A DNA stretch of 13,055 bases, taken from NCBI GenBank assembly GCA_029240815.1, contig JARDZO010000158.1, positions 1-13,055 of the forward strand, given 5' to 3'. Numbering within the stretch: position 1 is the stretch's first letter; every line of letters starts with the position of its first letter. The notes below the pieces were generated by a model. That model was not told the DNA's origin and made no database searches. It worked only from the letters and a program-made list of their open reading frames with translations. The translations under genes and the position numbers were made by a program. Source of the DNA: Brevibacillus sp. Its GTDB lineage: Bacteria; Bacillota; Bacilli; Brevibacillales; Brevibacillaceae. This document shows, piece by piece, positions 7,010 through 13,037 of the stretch.

Positions 7010-8620
7010 CTATTTTAGGTTGGAAACGTTCCAGAATACGAGGCCATCCAGCCATTTTATGTTTTGGACGGACTTTTTAGAGGAAGAGATGGAATTTCCA
7101 TCCCCGACTTTCACGACTGGTACATATTCGTAGAACCACGTTTGCAATTCACCGTACACACTCATCGCTTTTTCCAGGTTCGGAGCTCCCCGGAATTCTA
7201 CCAACAACTTGTCCAGTTCCGGACTGTCCGTCCATCCCGGGAAGTCCTTTCTCATGAAGGCCAGCGAGCTTGGTTCCGGCTTTGGCGTATTCGTGATCAC
7301 CAAAATATCAAATTTGTTTTCATCGTTTCGCAGTTCAGTAAAAGTCGGCCAATCGTATACTTCCAGTTTTGTTTTGACGCCCAATTTCTCCAGCTGCTGC
7401 TGCAAGGCCACCGCCCCGTTGTACATGTCTTCGTAGTCGCGGCTTGTGACGATCTTGATTTCTTGCCCTTGATAACCCGCTTCCTTCAGCAATTGCTTCG
7501 CCTTTTCCGGATTATTCTGGTTATACAGCTCTTTCCCGTTCTCACTGGCCCATTGCCCGATTTGGTAGTACATCATCATATTGTGGTTCTTCTGATAGTA
7601 CTTTTGGTCGGTATAAGCCGCGATCAAGATGGATTCCACGTCGATGCCCGCACCGATGGCCTGGCGGGCCGCTACATTGGCAAACAGCCCTTTTTTCTTG
7701 TTAAAGTAAAGGTTCAGCATCCCTGTCGGAGCCACGTTTACTTGGATGTCCGAATTGGTTTCCAACTGCTGTACACTGTCATAGGAGACATCAGCGGCAA
7801 CGTCGTACTCATCGGAGAGAAGCCCAGCGACCTGCGTGGAAGAATCAGGGGTAAAGATGAAGCGTAAATCGTCGACCAGCGCTTCTCTTTTTCCAGCCAA
7901 GCCATCAGCTGCTTCGCTCCTCAACTGGTAATCCGCAAACTTTGTCAAATGGATTTGCTGGTCTTGCTGCCACTCCTTGAATTGAAAGGGCCCTGTCCCC
8001 ACGTACTCTTTGACGCCCTTGGGATCCGCGGAATCAATGATTTCCTTTGGCATGATGGCCGGATAATTCCCTCCCCCGTACGCCATGATCGGCAGGGCCG
8101 TGGAAGTAGGCTTTTGCAAGCGCAGAATGGCGGTCTGTGCATCTTTCGCTTCAAAGACAGCATCTTTAAAGTGGTCCTTTCCTGCGCTGGAGATCTTGAT
8201 CCATCGGTTCATGGACGCGACGACATCGTCTGTCGTCATCTCTTTGCCGTTATGGAATCGGACTCCCTTTCTCAGATGGAAGGTAATCGTTTTGCCATCC
8301 TCGCTTTGCTCCCAGGAATCGGCAAGCATTGGTTGCGTGCGGTAGTTTGAATCGACAGTTACAAGCGTTTCAAAAACGGTTCTGCCAATGGTGGCCGAAG
8401 CCTGTGATGTCGTCACATGGGGATCAAGAGTGGGAGGCTGCGCCTGATAGGCAATCCTCAATTCTCCCCCCTGTTTCTCTGCCGATGGGGCAGCCGTGCC
8501 GCCATCCTGCTTGGTTTGGGGTTTGTCTCCTTCACTCTGGCCAGAGGGTGTCCCGCATCCCGCCAGTGAACATGCCAGGAGAAAAATACTTAATTTTTTG
8601 GCAATTCCAGACCCTTTCAT
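7010..8620 (-). CDS. Peptide ABC transporter substrate-binding lipoprotein (SBP_bac_5)
   Basis: Extracellular receptor of the transporter, 536 residues. A lipoprotein signal (positive KGSGIAKK, hydrophobic LSIFLLACS, lipobox LAGC with Cys22) is followed by a Gly/Ser/Gln-rich linker. The mature part is a family-5 solute-binding domain: GGELRIAYQAQPPTLDPHVT near residues 51-70, TITFHLRKGVRFHNGKEMTT, VASMNRW and YVGTGPFQFKEW are all typical of OppA/DppE-like proteins. Such proteins bind peptides, but also nickel, glutathione, opines or acylated compounds, so the ligand is open. The ATG has AAGGGGGA seven bases upstream. It lies 41 bases after the C45 hydrolase gene and just before the permease genes, as the second gene of the operon. 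Confidence 0.93.
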   Translation of the reverse strand: MKGSGIAKKLSIFLLACSLAGCGTPSGQSEGDKPQTKQDGGTAAPSAEKQGGELRIAYQAQPPTLDPHVTTSQASATIGRTVFETLVTVDSNYRTQPMLADSWEQSEDGKTITFHLRKGVRFHNGKEMTTDDVVASMNRWIKISSAGKDHFKDAVFEAKDAQTAILRLQKPTSTALPIMAYGGGNYPAIMPKEIIDSADPKGVKEYVGTGPFQFKEWQQDQQIHLTKFADYQLRSEAADGLAGKREALVDDLRFIFTPDSSTQVAGLLSDEYDVAADVSYDSVQQLETNSDIQVNVAPTGMLNLYFNKKKGLFANVAARQAIGAGIDVESILIAAYTDQKYYQKNHNMMMYYQIGQWASENGKELYNQNNPEKAKQLLKEAGYQGQEIKIVTSRDYEDMYNGAVALQQQLEKLGVKTKLEVYDWPTFTELRNDENKFDILVITNTPKPEPSSLAFMRKDFPGWTDSPELDKLLVEFRGAPNLEKAMSVYGELQTWFYEYVPVVKVGDGNSISSSKKSVQNIKWLDGLVFWNVSNLK

Positions 8621-8630
8621 GTCATTTCCC

Positions 8631-8642
8631 CCTTATGCTTGG
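8631..8642 (-). repeat. 12-base repeat at the binding-protein ribosome site (copy 1)
   Basis: CCAAGCATAAGG (minus strand) covers the start of the ribosome binding site of the lipoprotein gene. An identical 12-mer lies at the same place before the C45 hydrolase gene (9800-9811). The coincidence is seen directly; its meaning is unknown. Confidence 0.5.
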
Positions 8643-8661
8643 CCTCTCTCCTTTTTCTCCT

Positions 8662-9789
8662 CTACCTCTCGGAAAAGCTGTATCGCTTGTATTCAAATTG
8701 ATTGGGAGGCCCGATCGCGACCCAGAGGCTGCCTTCCGATGGTTCCGCGATAACCGACGCAAACGTGATAATGTCAGCCCCTTTGTCACCCGGCGACTGC
8801 ACTTTCTCATCCCCTGGAATTTGGCACAAACAGTGGGGATAGCTTCCGCGGTCCCGCAGTATCTCTTGCATGATCTGGGCATTCAGCTTGCCATGATTTT
8901 CTCTCAGCAAGTCCTGCATGCGATTCAGGCGGACCCGGGAATTTTCCAGCTCGACCCCATGCAGCCGCTCCTCTTCAAGCAAACATTCCGCCGTATAGTG
9001 ATTGGAGTGGGCGAGTAGTCCGTTTTCCGGTCGGATCAGGACATCCCGAGTCGGTGTGTTCTCCAAATCGGCTGCCCCTCCGTATTTGTCCAGCATGATC
9101 AAATTGCGGGAGGAAGCCCTCTCTACATGGCGGACCAAATCGATCGCTTCCTCCACCGTCCTATTGGTCAGAGCAAGCCGGGACAGCATATACCGGGGAA
9201 AACCTGGCCTCCAACCGTCGCAAGTGAGGAAATTGGCGAATACACCTACTCCCAGATCATTGATGCCGATATAGGAAACTTGACCGGCAGGCGTAAGCAT
9301 CAGGCAGGCAGGCCCTTCATCCGGAATATATTCAACCACCACACCCAGATCGGAATAAAAAGCGGGCAAGTCGCAGTTTTGCCCGATCAGCGGGACGCCA
9401 TTGGAGGTCGCTTCCGCCAGAATTGCAAACGTTGTGCACTCCGTATTTGACCTGCAATAATGGTTAATCTCCGCTCTCAATTGAAGTAAATACGCATCTT
9501 CCAACGTGATGCCCGCACCTTCCGCTATACCCAGCACCTCGTCATCAAAGCCTTTCGAATATTTTTGGACAAAGGGACGGTACTGCAGGACTGCTTCTTG
9601 CAGTCGTCGGGATGATACGTGAAATTTTCCGTTCAATCGTTCCAGGGCATAATCGCGATGTTTCTTGATCAGTTCCGAACAAGCTTCCCCAAACTGCTGA
9701 CCGATCTGCCGATGTGTGCCGCGAAACCGATAAAAGGGGAAGGATTGCTGGGATCTGTCTTTGTGCATCTCTTTTGCTTGTTCCGACAT
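8662..9789 (-). CDS. C45-family autoproteolytic acyltransferase/hydrolase
   Basis: An Ntn-hydrolase of 375 residues, related to acyl-CoA:6-aminopenicillanate acyltransferase (peptidase family C45). The short N-terminal part has GTHRQIGQQFGEAC (24-37), typical of the family. The predicted nucleophile is Cys118 in NTECTTF; relatives self-cleave just before this Cys, which would give subunits of about 117 and 258 residues. Further family marks are IGQNCDLPAF (135-144, usually GQNxDW), YIGINDLGVGV, HSNHYTA and a C-terminal VAIGPPNQFEYKRY. No signal peptide or membrane segment is seen, so it should act in the cytosol. It is the first gene of the transporter operon, suggesting it processes the imported compound, for example by N-acyl or amide cleavage (inference). 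The ATG has AAGGAGA seven bases upstream. The exact substrate cannot be predicted. Confidence 0.88.
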   Translation of the reverse strand: MSEQAKEMHKDRSQQSFPFYRFRGTHRQIGQQFGEACSELIKKHRDYALERLNGKFHVSSRRLQEAVLQYRPFVQKYSKGFDDEVLGIAEGAGITLEDAYLLQLRAEINHYCRSNTECTTFAILAEATSNGVPLIGQNCDLPAFYSDLGVVVEYIPDEGPACLMLTPAGQVSYIGINDLGVGVFANFLTCDGWRPGFPRYMLSRLALTNRTVEEAIDLVRHVERASSRNLIMLDKYGGAADLENTPTRDVLIRPENGLLAHSNHYTAECLLEEERLHGVELENSRVRLNRMQDLLRENHGKLNAQIMQEILRDRGSYPHCLCQIPGDEKVQSPGDKGADIITFASVIAEPSEGSLWVAIGPPNQFEYKRYSFSER

Positions 9790-9799
9790 ACCAATTTCT

Positions 9800-9811
9800 C
9801 CTTATGCTTGG
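9800..9811 (-). repeat. 12-base repeat at the C45 hydrolase ribosome site (copy 2)
   Basis: Second copy of CCAAGCATAAGG (minus strand), here leading into the AAGGAGA ribosome site of the C45 hydrolase gene. The first copy (8631-8642) precedes the next gene of the same operon at the same position. Confidence 0.5.
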
Positions 9812-9862
9812 TTTCCTTCCCGAAATCCGTTCATCTCCTTTTTGGGAAGTTTTGTTTTTTAA

Positions 9863-9884
9863 ATATTTTGCCTAATCGAAATAT
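9863..9884. promoter_or_regulatory. Candidate operator dyad in the C45-transporter leader
   Basis: An imperfect inverted repeat (ATATTTCG-N6-CAAAATAT on the minus strand, one mismatch in eight) about 75 bases before the C45 hydrolase start. The surrounding stretch (about 9850-9950) is very AT-rich and must contain the operon promoter, because the upstream regulator gene ends in a terminator. No clear -35/-10 pair could be chosen. Binding by the adjacent LysR-type regulator is a guess. Confidence 0.3.
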
Positions 9885-9929
9885 CACATAACATTGTCTT
9901 AAAGTAAATTTAATATTTTTTGCTTAACT

Positions 9930-9946
9930 CTTAAAAAAATTTTAAG
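9930..9946. promoter_or_regulatory. AT-rich dyad, candidate LysR-type (T-N11-A) site
   Basis: A perfect dyad CTTAAAA-AAA-TTTTAAG, containing a T-N11-A core as expected for LysR-type binding sites. It lies about 140 bases before the C45 hydrolase start and between that gene and the LysR-type gene. AT-rich dyads also arise by chance, so this is only a candidate. Confidence 0.35.
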
Positions 9947-9987
9947 AATCGCCCTCGCATGATTAGAGGTGGATTCTTATCTGCACG

Positions 9988-10013
9988 AAAAAACAGCGCT
10001 CGAAAAAGCGCTG
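9988..10013 (-). terminator. Intrinsic terminator of the LysR-type gene
   Basis: In the minus direction CAGCGCT-TTTTCG-AGCGCTG forms a perfect 7-bp stem, followed directly by six T residues, 15 bases after the regulator's stop codon. It should separate the regulator transcript from the downstream C45-transporter operon. Confidence 0.85.
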
Positions 10014-10027
10014 CTTTGGACCCATAG

Positions 10028-10900
10028 TCACGAATATTCCATTATATCAAGCGACTTCATGTGATTCACAAACTTGTCTACCATTGCCAATTGGGTGGAA
10101 GATTCCCGATACAGCATCCACGTTTTCATAGTGACCGCTACCCCGTTTTTTTTGATCAATTCTTCTTTATACAGCGGATCGTCAGCATATAAAAAAATTT
10201 GTGGGATGATCGCATACCCCAGATCATTTTTCACCATTTCCTTGCAAATTTCAAACGTATCCACTTGCATGGTGATTAAGGGAGGATCCGTAAATCGTTC
10301 ATACCACCAATCATTGATTTCCTCGATAAAATCGGAGCTATTGCGATAGTTGATTCGGGGGATCGTAGGCAAGTCCTCAATGCTCAATGGATTTTTGGAA
10401 ATAATATAGACATTTTCTTCCTTCAGCAAATGTTTTTTCTCTGACCACGTGTAGCTGCCCCTGACAATTCCCACATGAACCTCATTGTTTTGCAGCAATT
10501 CGTATACCTCATCACTGATCCCGGTGTTCACATTGATCTCGACCTTGGGGTATAGATTCAAAAATTCCTTCAGGATGGGAGGCAGCTTATAATGCGCGAT
10601 GACTCTAGAGACCCCAAGTCTCAGTATTCCCTGCACTTCACTCCCCATATTAAGCATATAGTCTTTTGTCTTTCTCAAATCCACCAATGCTTTTTTGGCG
10701 TACTGAACCAAGTATCTTCCTTCCGGAGTAAATTCTATGCTCCTGCCGTTTTTGGTAATAATGTTTACTCCGAATTCTTTCTCCAACTGCTGAAGCCGAT
10801 ACGTCAAGGCCGGGGGTGTGATATAGAGAAGTTCTGCAGCCTTCGTCAGATTTTGCACTTCAAAAATATATTTCAACATCAAATAATCCTTCTCGTTCAT
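10028..10900 (-). CDS. LysR-type transcriptional regulator
   Basis: A full-length LysR-type regulator of 290 residues. The N-terminal winged HTH (about residues 5-65) reads LTKAAELLYITPPALTYRLQ followed by QLEKEFG, the typical recognition and linker helices. The rest (about 88-285) is a periplasmic-binding-like effector domain, with LRLGVSRVIAHYKLPPILKE at its start and MVKNDLGYAIIPQIF near the end. The ATG has AGGAGG seven bases upstream. The gene lies upstream of and on the same strand as the C45-transporter operon, rather than divergent as is usual for LysR regulators, and is closed by its own terminator. By eye it is more AT-rich than the transporter genes. Control of the downstream operon is likely from position; the effector is unknown. 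Confidence 0.9.
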   Translation of the reverse strand: MNEKDYLMLKYIFEVQNLTKAAELLYITPPALTYRLQQLEKEFGVNIITKNGRSIEFTPEGRYLVQYAKKALVDLRKTKDYMLNMGSEVQGILRLGVSRVIAHYKLPPILKEFLNLYPKVEINVNTGISDEVYELLQNNEVHVGIVRGSYTWSEKKHLLKEENVYIISKNPLSIEDLPTIPRINYRNSSDFIEEINDWWYERFTDPPLITMQVDTFEICKEMVKNDLGYAIIPQIFLYADDPLYKEELIKKNGVAVTMKTWMLYRESSTQLAMVDKFVNHMKSLDIMEYS

Positions 10901-10921
10901 CGCAATCCTCCTGCTAACTGA

Positions 10922-11113
10922 TTCTACTTTGGAGACTTATTCGATAGGGGGAGGGCTACTCCTTGTATGCGGAAAGAGGATCTTGGAATAACGCGGGATC
11001 GTGCACCCGCGTCCTTTGGGTAACCACAAAAGCTCGCAGGAGAAGCGGGTTTCCAGGCGGAGCGACTTCGGAAACCTGCTTCTCCCCACCTCAGCCATGT
11101 CGGTAAAGTAGAA
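10922..11113. other. Gene-free block of nested inverted repeats
   Basis: This 192-base stretch is closed by a perfect 9-bp inverted repeat, TTCTACTTT (10922-10930) and AAAGTAGAA (11105-11113). Inside are three successive hairpins: ACGCGGG/CCCGCGT (10991-11012), CCTTTG/CAAAAG (11013-11032, one G-U in the minus RNA) and a 16-bp stem at 11039-11054/11070-11085 with a single G-U or mismatch and a 15-base loop. Together they could fold as a branched cloverleaf-like RNA, or mark a palindromic intergenic repeat element. I do not recognise any known riboswitch, T-box, 6S or SRP signature. No ORF with a ribosome site exists here. Strand and nature are undecided. Confidence 0.5.
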
Positions 11114-11114
11114 C

Positions 11115-11184
11115 AAAAACCCCCTCCAAGCAGCGTGTCACCTCCAATTGGAATGGGAGATTTCACTGGGCTACTTAAAGGGGG
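11115..11184 (-). terminator. Possible large-loop terminator after katA
   Basis: In the minus transcript CCCCCUUUAAG (11184-11174) can pair with CUUGGAGGGGG (11130-11120) over 11 positions with two G-U pairs, followed directly by five T residues. The stem starts about 22 bases after the catalase stop. The loop is unusually large (43 bases) and contains a small CCAATTGG palindrome. A terminator for katA is the simplest reading. Confidence 0.5.
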
Positions 11185-11206
11185 GAGAGTTTCTCTTACT
11201 TCCCTC

Positions 11207-12664
11207 TTACTTTTCTTGCTGGACCGCTAACCCTAATGCCTCAGCGACGCGTTGTCCATACTCTGGATCCGCTTTGTAGAAATGCTGGATTTGGCGCAGC
11301 TTGATCTCTTCTTTTTGCACACCGCTCATTGCCCCGGCGATGTTTTGTACCAGGCGCGCCCGCTCTTCTTCGCTCAACAGGCGGTACAAATCGCCAGCTT
11401 GCGTGTAATGATCATCGTGATCATAGGCGACGCTGTCTGCATAACCCGTTACTTCATAGGCGGCAGGCTTGTTTTGCGGCGTTTCTTTTGGTCCGCCAAA
11501 GCTGTTTGGTTCGTAATAGACGGAGCCACCGCCATTGTTATCAAATCTCATTTGGCCGTCGCGTTGGTAGTTGTTTACTTCCGACTTCGGACGATTAATA
11601 GGCAAAAGATTATGATTACTGCCTACGCGATAGCGATGTGCATCCGAATAGGCAAAGAGTCGACCTTGCAGCATTTTGTCTGGCGAAGCTTCTATTCCAG
11701 GGACAAAAGCTCCAGGAGAGAACGTCGCCTGCTCTACTTCCGCGAAGTAGTTTTCCGGATTTTTGTTCAATACCATACGCCCTACTTCAATGAGCGGATA
11801 GTCTTTTTGCGACCATACCTTCGTCACATCGAACGGATCAAAACGGTAGGTGTTTGCATCTTCTAGCGGCATGATTTGTACATACAGGGTCCATGCGGGG
11901 AAGTCGCCTTTGTCGATCGCGTTAAACAAATCCTCTGTATGGTAATCAGGGTTTTCACCAGCCAACTTGGCTGCTAGATTCACATCGAGGTTCTTGATCC
12001 CTTGCTCGGTTTTAAAGTGGTATTTGACCCAAACGGCTTGACCATCTTCATTAACCCACTTGAATGTATGGCTGCCAAAACCGTGCATGTGACGGAGTGT
12101 CGCCGGAATTCCACGGTCAGACATCAGGATCGTTACCTGATGTAAGGACTCAGGAGACAGCGACCAGAAATCCCATACAGCTGTCGGATTTTTCAAATGC
12201 GTTTGTGGATCTCTCTTCTGGGTATGGATGAAGTCAGGGAATTTGATCGCATCACGGATAAAGAATACGGGAGTGTTGTTCCCTACCAGGTCGTAGTTGC
12301 CTTCTTCTGTGTAGAACTTCACGGCAAAGCCGCGAGGGTCACGCACCGTATCAGCAGAACCAAGCTCGCCTGCTACGGTAGAAAAACGAATGAACATCGG
12401 TGTGCGTTTTCCAACTTCGGATAAGAAATCTGCTTTCGTAAACCGCGTCAGATCATTGGTCACCTCAAAATAACCGTGTGCACCTGCACCCTTAGCATGA
12501 ACGACACGTTCAGGCACACGTTCTCTGTTGAAATGAGCTAGCTTTTCCAGAAGGTGTACATCCTGAATCAATGTCGGACCGCGCTGACCTGCTGTCATGG
12601 AGTTTTGGTTGTCCCCTACTGGCGACCCCCAGCTCGTCGTAAGATTGTTCTTATTCGTACTCAT
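11207..12664 (-). CDS. katA: Monofunctional heme catalase (KatA type)
   Basis: Cytosolic catalase that disproportionates hydrogen peroxide to water and oxygen. At 485 residues it matches the small-subunit catalases such as B. subtilis KatA (about 483). The distal His56 lies in [16 protein letters not shown], the catalytic Asn in [12 protein letters not shown] (129-130), and the proximal heme ligand Tyr339 in [12 protein letters not shown], followed by the HNLLPINRP motif. Further family blocks are [10 protein letters not shown] and [16 protein letters not shown]. Nothing is missing. The ATG has AGAGGTGAT six bases upstream. Upstream lie a sigma-A-like promoter and two Fur/PerR-type boxes, so peroxide-responsive repression is likely. 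It stands alone as a single-gene unit. Confidence 0.97.
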   Translation of the reverse strand: MSTNKNNLTTSWGSPVGDNQNSMTAGQRGPTLIQDVHLLEKLAHFNRERVPERVVHAKGAGAHGYFEVTNDLTRFTKADFLSEVGKRTPMFIRFSTVAGELGSADTVRDPRGFAVKFYTEEGNYDLVGNNTPVFFIRDAIKFPDFIHTQKRDPQTHLKNPTAVWDFWSLSPESLHQVTILMSDRGIPATLRHMHGFGSHTFKWVNEDGQAVWVKYHFKTEQGIKNLDVNLAAKLAGENPDYHTEDLFNAIDKGDFPAWTLYVQIMPLEDANTYRFDPFDVTKVWSQKDYPLIEVGRMVLNKNPENYFAEVEQATFSPGAFVPGIEASPDKMLQGRLFAYSDAHRYRVGSNHNLLPINRPKSEVNNYQRDGQMRFDNNGGGSVYYEPNSFGGPKETPQNKPAAYEVTGYADSVAYDHDDHYTQAGDLYRLLSEEERARLVQNIAGAMSGVQKEEIKLRQIQHFYKADPEYGQRVAEALGLAVQQEK

Positions 12665-12718
12665 CTTCGCATCACCTCTGTAAATTTATATATGAAATGG
12701 TTATTTGCTATATGTCCC

Positions 12719-12746
12719 ATGATAATGATTTTCAAAATAAAATCAA
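12719..12746 (-). promoter_or_regulatory. Likely katA promoter
   Basis: On the minus strand TTGATT (12746-12741), a 16-base spacer and TATCAT (12724-12719) form a sigma-A-like promoter (four and five of six matches). The predicted start of transcription gives a leader of roughly 45-50 bases. An overlapping alternative is TTGAAA with 17 bases to TATAGC. The Fur-like box overlaps the spacer and the -10. Confidence 0.5.
12720..12734. promoter_or_regulatory. Fur/PerR-type box overlapping the katA promoter
   Basis: TGATAATGATTTTCA fits the Fur-family 7-1-7 consensus TGATAATNATTATCA with one mismatch in 14, and the PerR consensus TTATAATNATTATAA with three. Its position over the -10 and spacer would block RNA polymerase. 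By sequence it looks more Fur-like than PerR-like. Confidence 0.55.
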
Positions 12747-12753
12747 TACTTTT

Positions 12754-12768
12754 TTATATTCATTATAA
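12754..12768. promoter_or_regulatory. PerR box upstream of katA
   Basis: TTATATTCATTATAA matches the Bacillus PerR box (TTATAATNATTATAA, 7-1-7) at 13 of 14 defined positions. It lies just upstream of the -35, about 90 bases before the katA start. PerR is a metal-dependent repressor released by peroxide, and katA is a classic target in B. subtilis. Binding here is inferred from the match. Confidence 0.65.
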
Positions 12769-12865
12769 TTAACAAAATATTTGTTCAAACTATCCTTGGC
12801 ATCCTTTGCTGCTTTTTTCCGCACTGATCCCTCCTCATTTGTCCAAGCAAAGTCTACATCTAGTT

Positions 12866-12874
12866 CATATTCTA
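12866..12874 (+). promoter_or_regulatory. Sigma-K-like -10 of the tiny sporulation gene
   Basis: CATATTCTA fits the sigma-K -10 consensus CATANNNTA exactly. A weak -35 (AGCA, for mACm) lies 16 bases upstream. The implied leader is about 25 bases and includes the AAAGGAGG ribosome site. Late mother-cell expression fits the YjcZ family. Confidence 0.45.
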
Positions 12875-12906
12875 AGATCAGTCTTGATAAAAGGAGGGAA
12901 TAGAAA

Positions 12907-12984
12907 ATGAGCTTGTTTGGTGATAACTTTTCGATGATTCTTGTGCTTTTTATCTTGCTGGTGATCGTAGGCTGTGATTGTTAA
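12907..12984 (+). CDS. YjcZ-family tiny sporulation protein
   Basis: A 25-residue protein, MSLFGDNFSMILVLFILLVI followed by VGCDC. A short polar head leads into one hydrophobic segment with the VLFILLVIVG core that defines the tiny Bacillus transmembrane proteins (YjcZ family). The family is made during sporulation and is thought to be associated with spore coat or membrane; its function is unknown. The ATG has AAAGGAGG nine bases upstream, a strong site, and a sigma-K-like -10 lies further upstream. The end Cys-Asp-Cys is notable, as I recall many relatives ending in aromatic or single-Cys tails. A bidirectional hairpin terminator follows 25 bases after the stop. Confidence 0.85.
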   Translation: MSLFGDNFSMILVLFILLVIVGCDC

Positions 12985-13009
12985 TCATTACGTAGGAGTA
13001 CAGCACGAA

Positions 13010-13037
13010 AAATAGGGAGACGATGCTCTCCCTATTT
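13010..13037. terminator. Bidirectional hairpin terminator
   Basis: A perfect 11-bp stem, AAATAGGGAGA / TCTCCCTATTT, with a 6-base loop follows the tiny sporulation gene. On the plus strand the stem ends in ATTT then CTATT; on the minus strand it ends in TATTTTTCG, so the T-tract is better for a convergent gene coming from the right. Confidence 0.75.

Noticed and set aside
7064..7867. 267-codon plus-strand ORF opposite the binding-protein gene
   Set aside because: Antisense shadow of a well-supported lipoprotein gene; no family features, no ribosome site.
9802..9834. 10-codon leader ORF (MNGFREGNQA) directly before the C45 hydrolase gene, its stop overlapping the ribosome site
   Set aside because: The AAGGAG before it abuts the ATG with no spacing, so initiation is unlikely; no codon bias for an attenuator peptide.
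10922..11113. Known riboswitch, T-box, 6S or SRP RNA
   Set aside because: Compared by eye with the SAM, lysine, cobalamin, yybP-ykoY, T-box, 6S and SRP core motifs as remembered; none matches, so no named RNA family is assigned.
10924..11166. 80-codon minus-strand ORF (MKSPIPIGGDTLL...) in the gap between katA and the LysR gene
   Set aside because: GTG start with no ribosome site; low-complexity Gly/Ser/Arg-rich product; it runs straight through the hairpins that explain this region.
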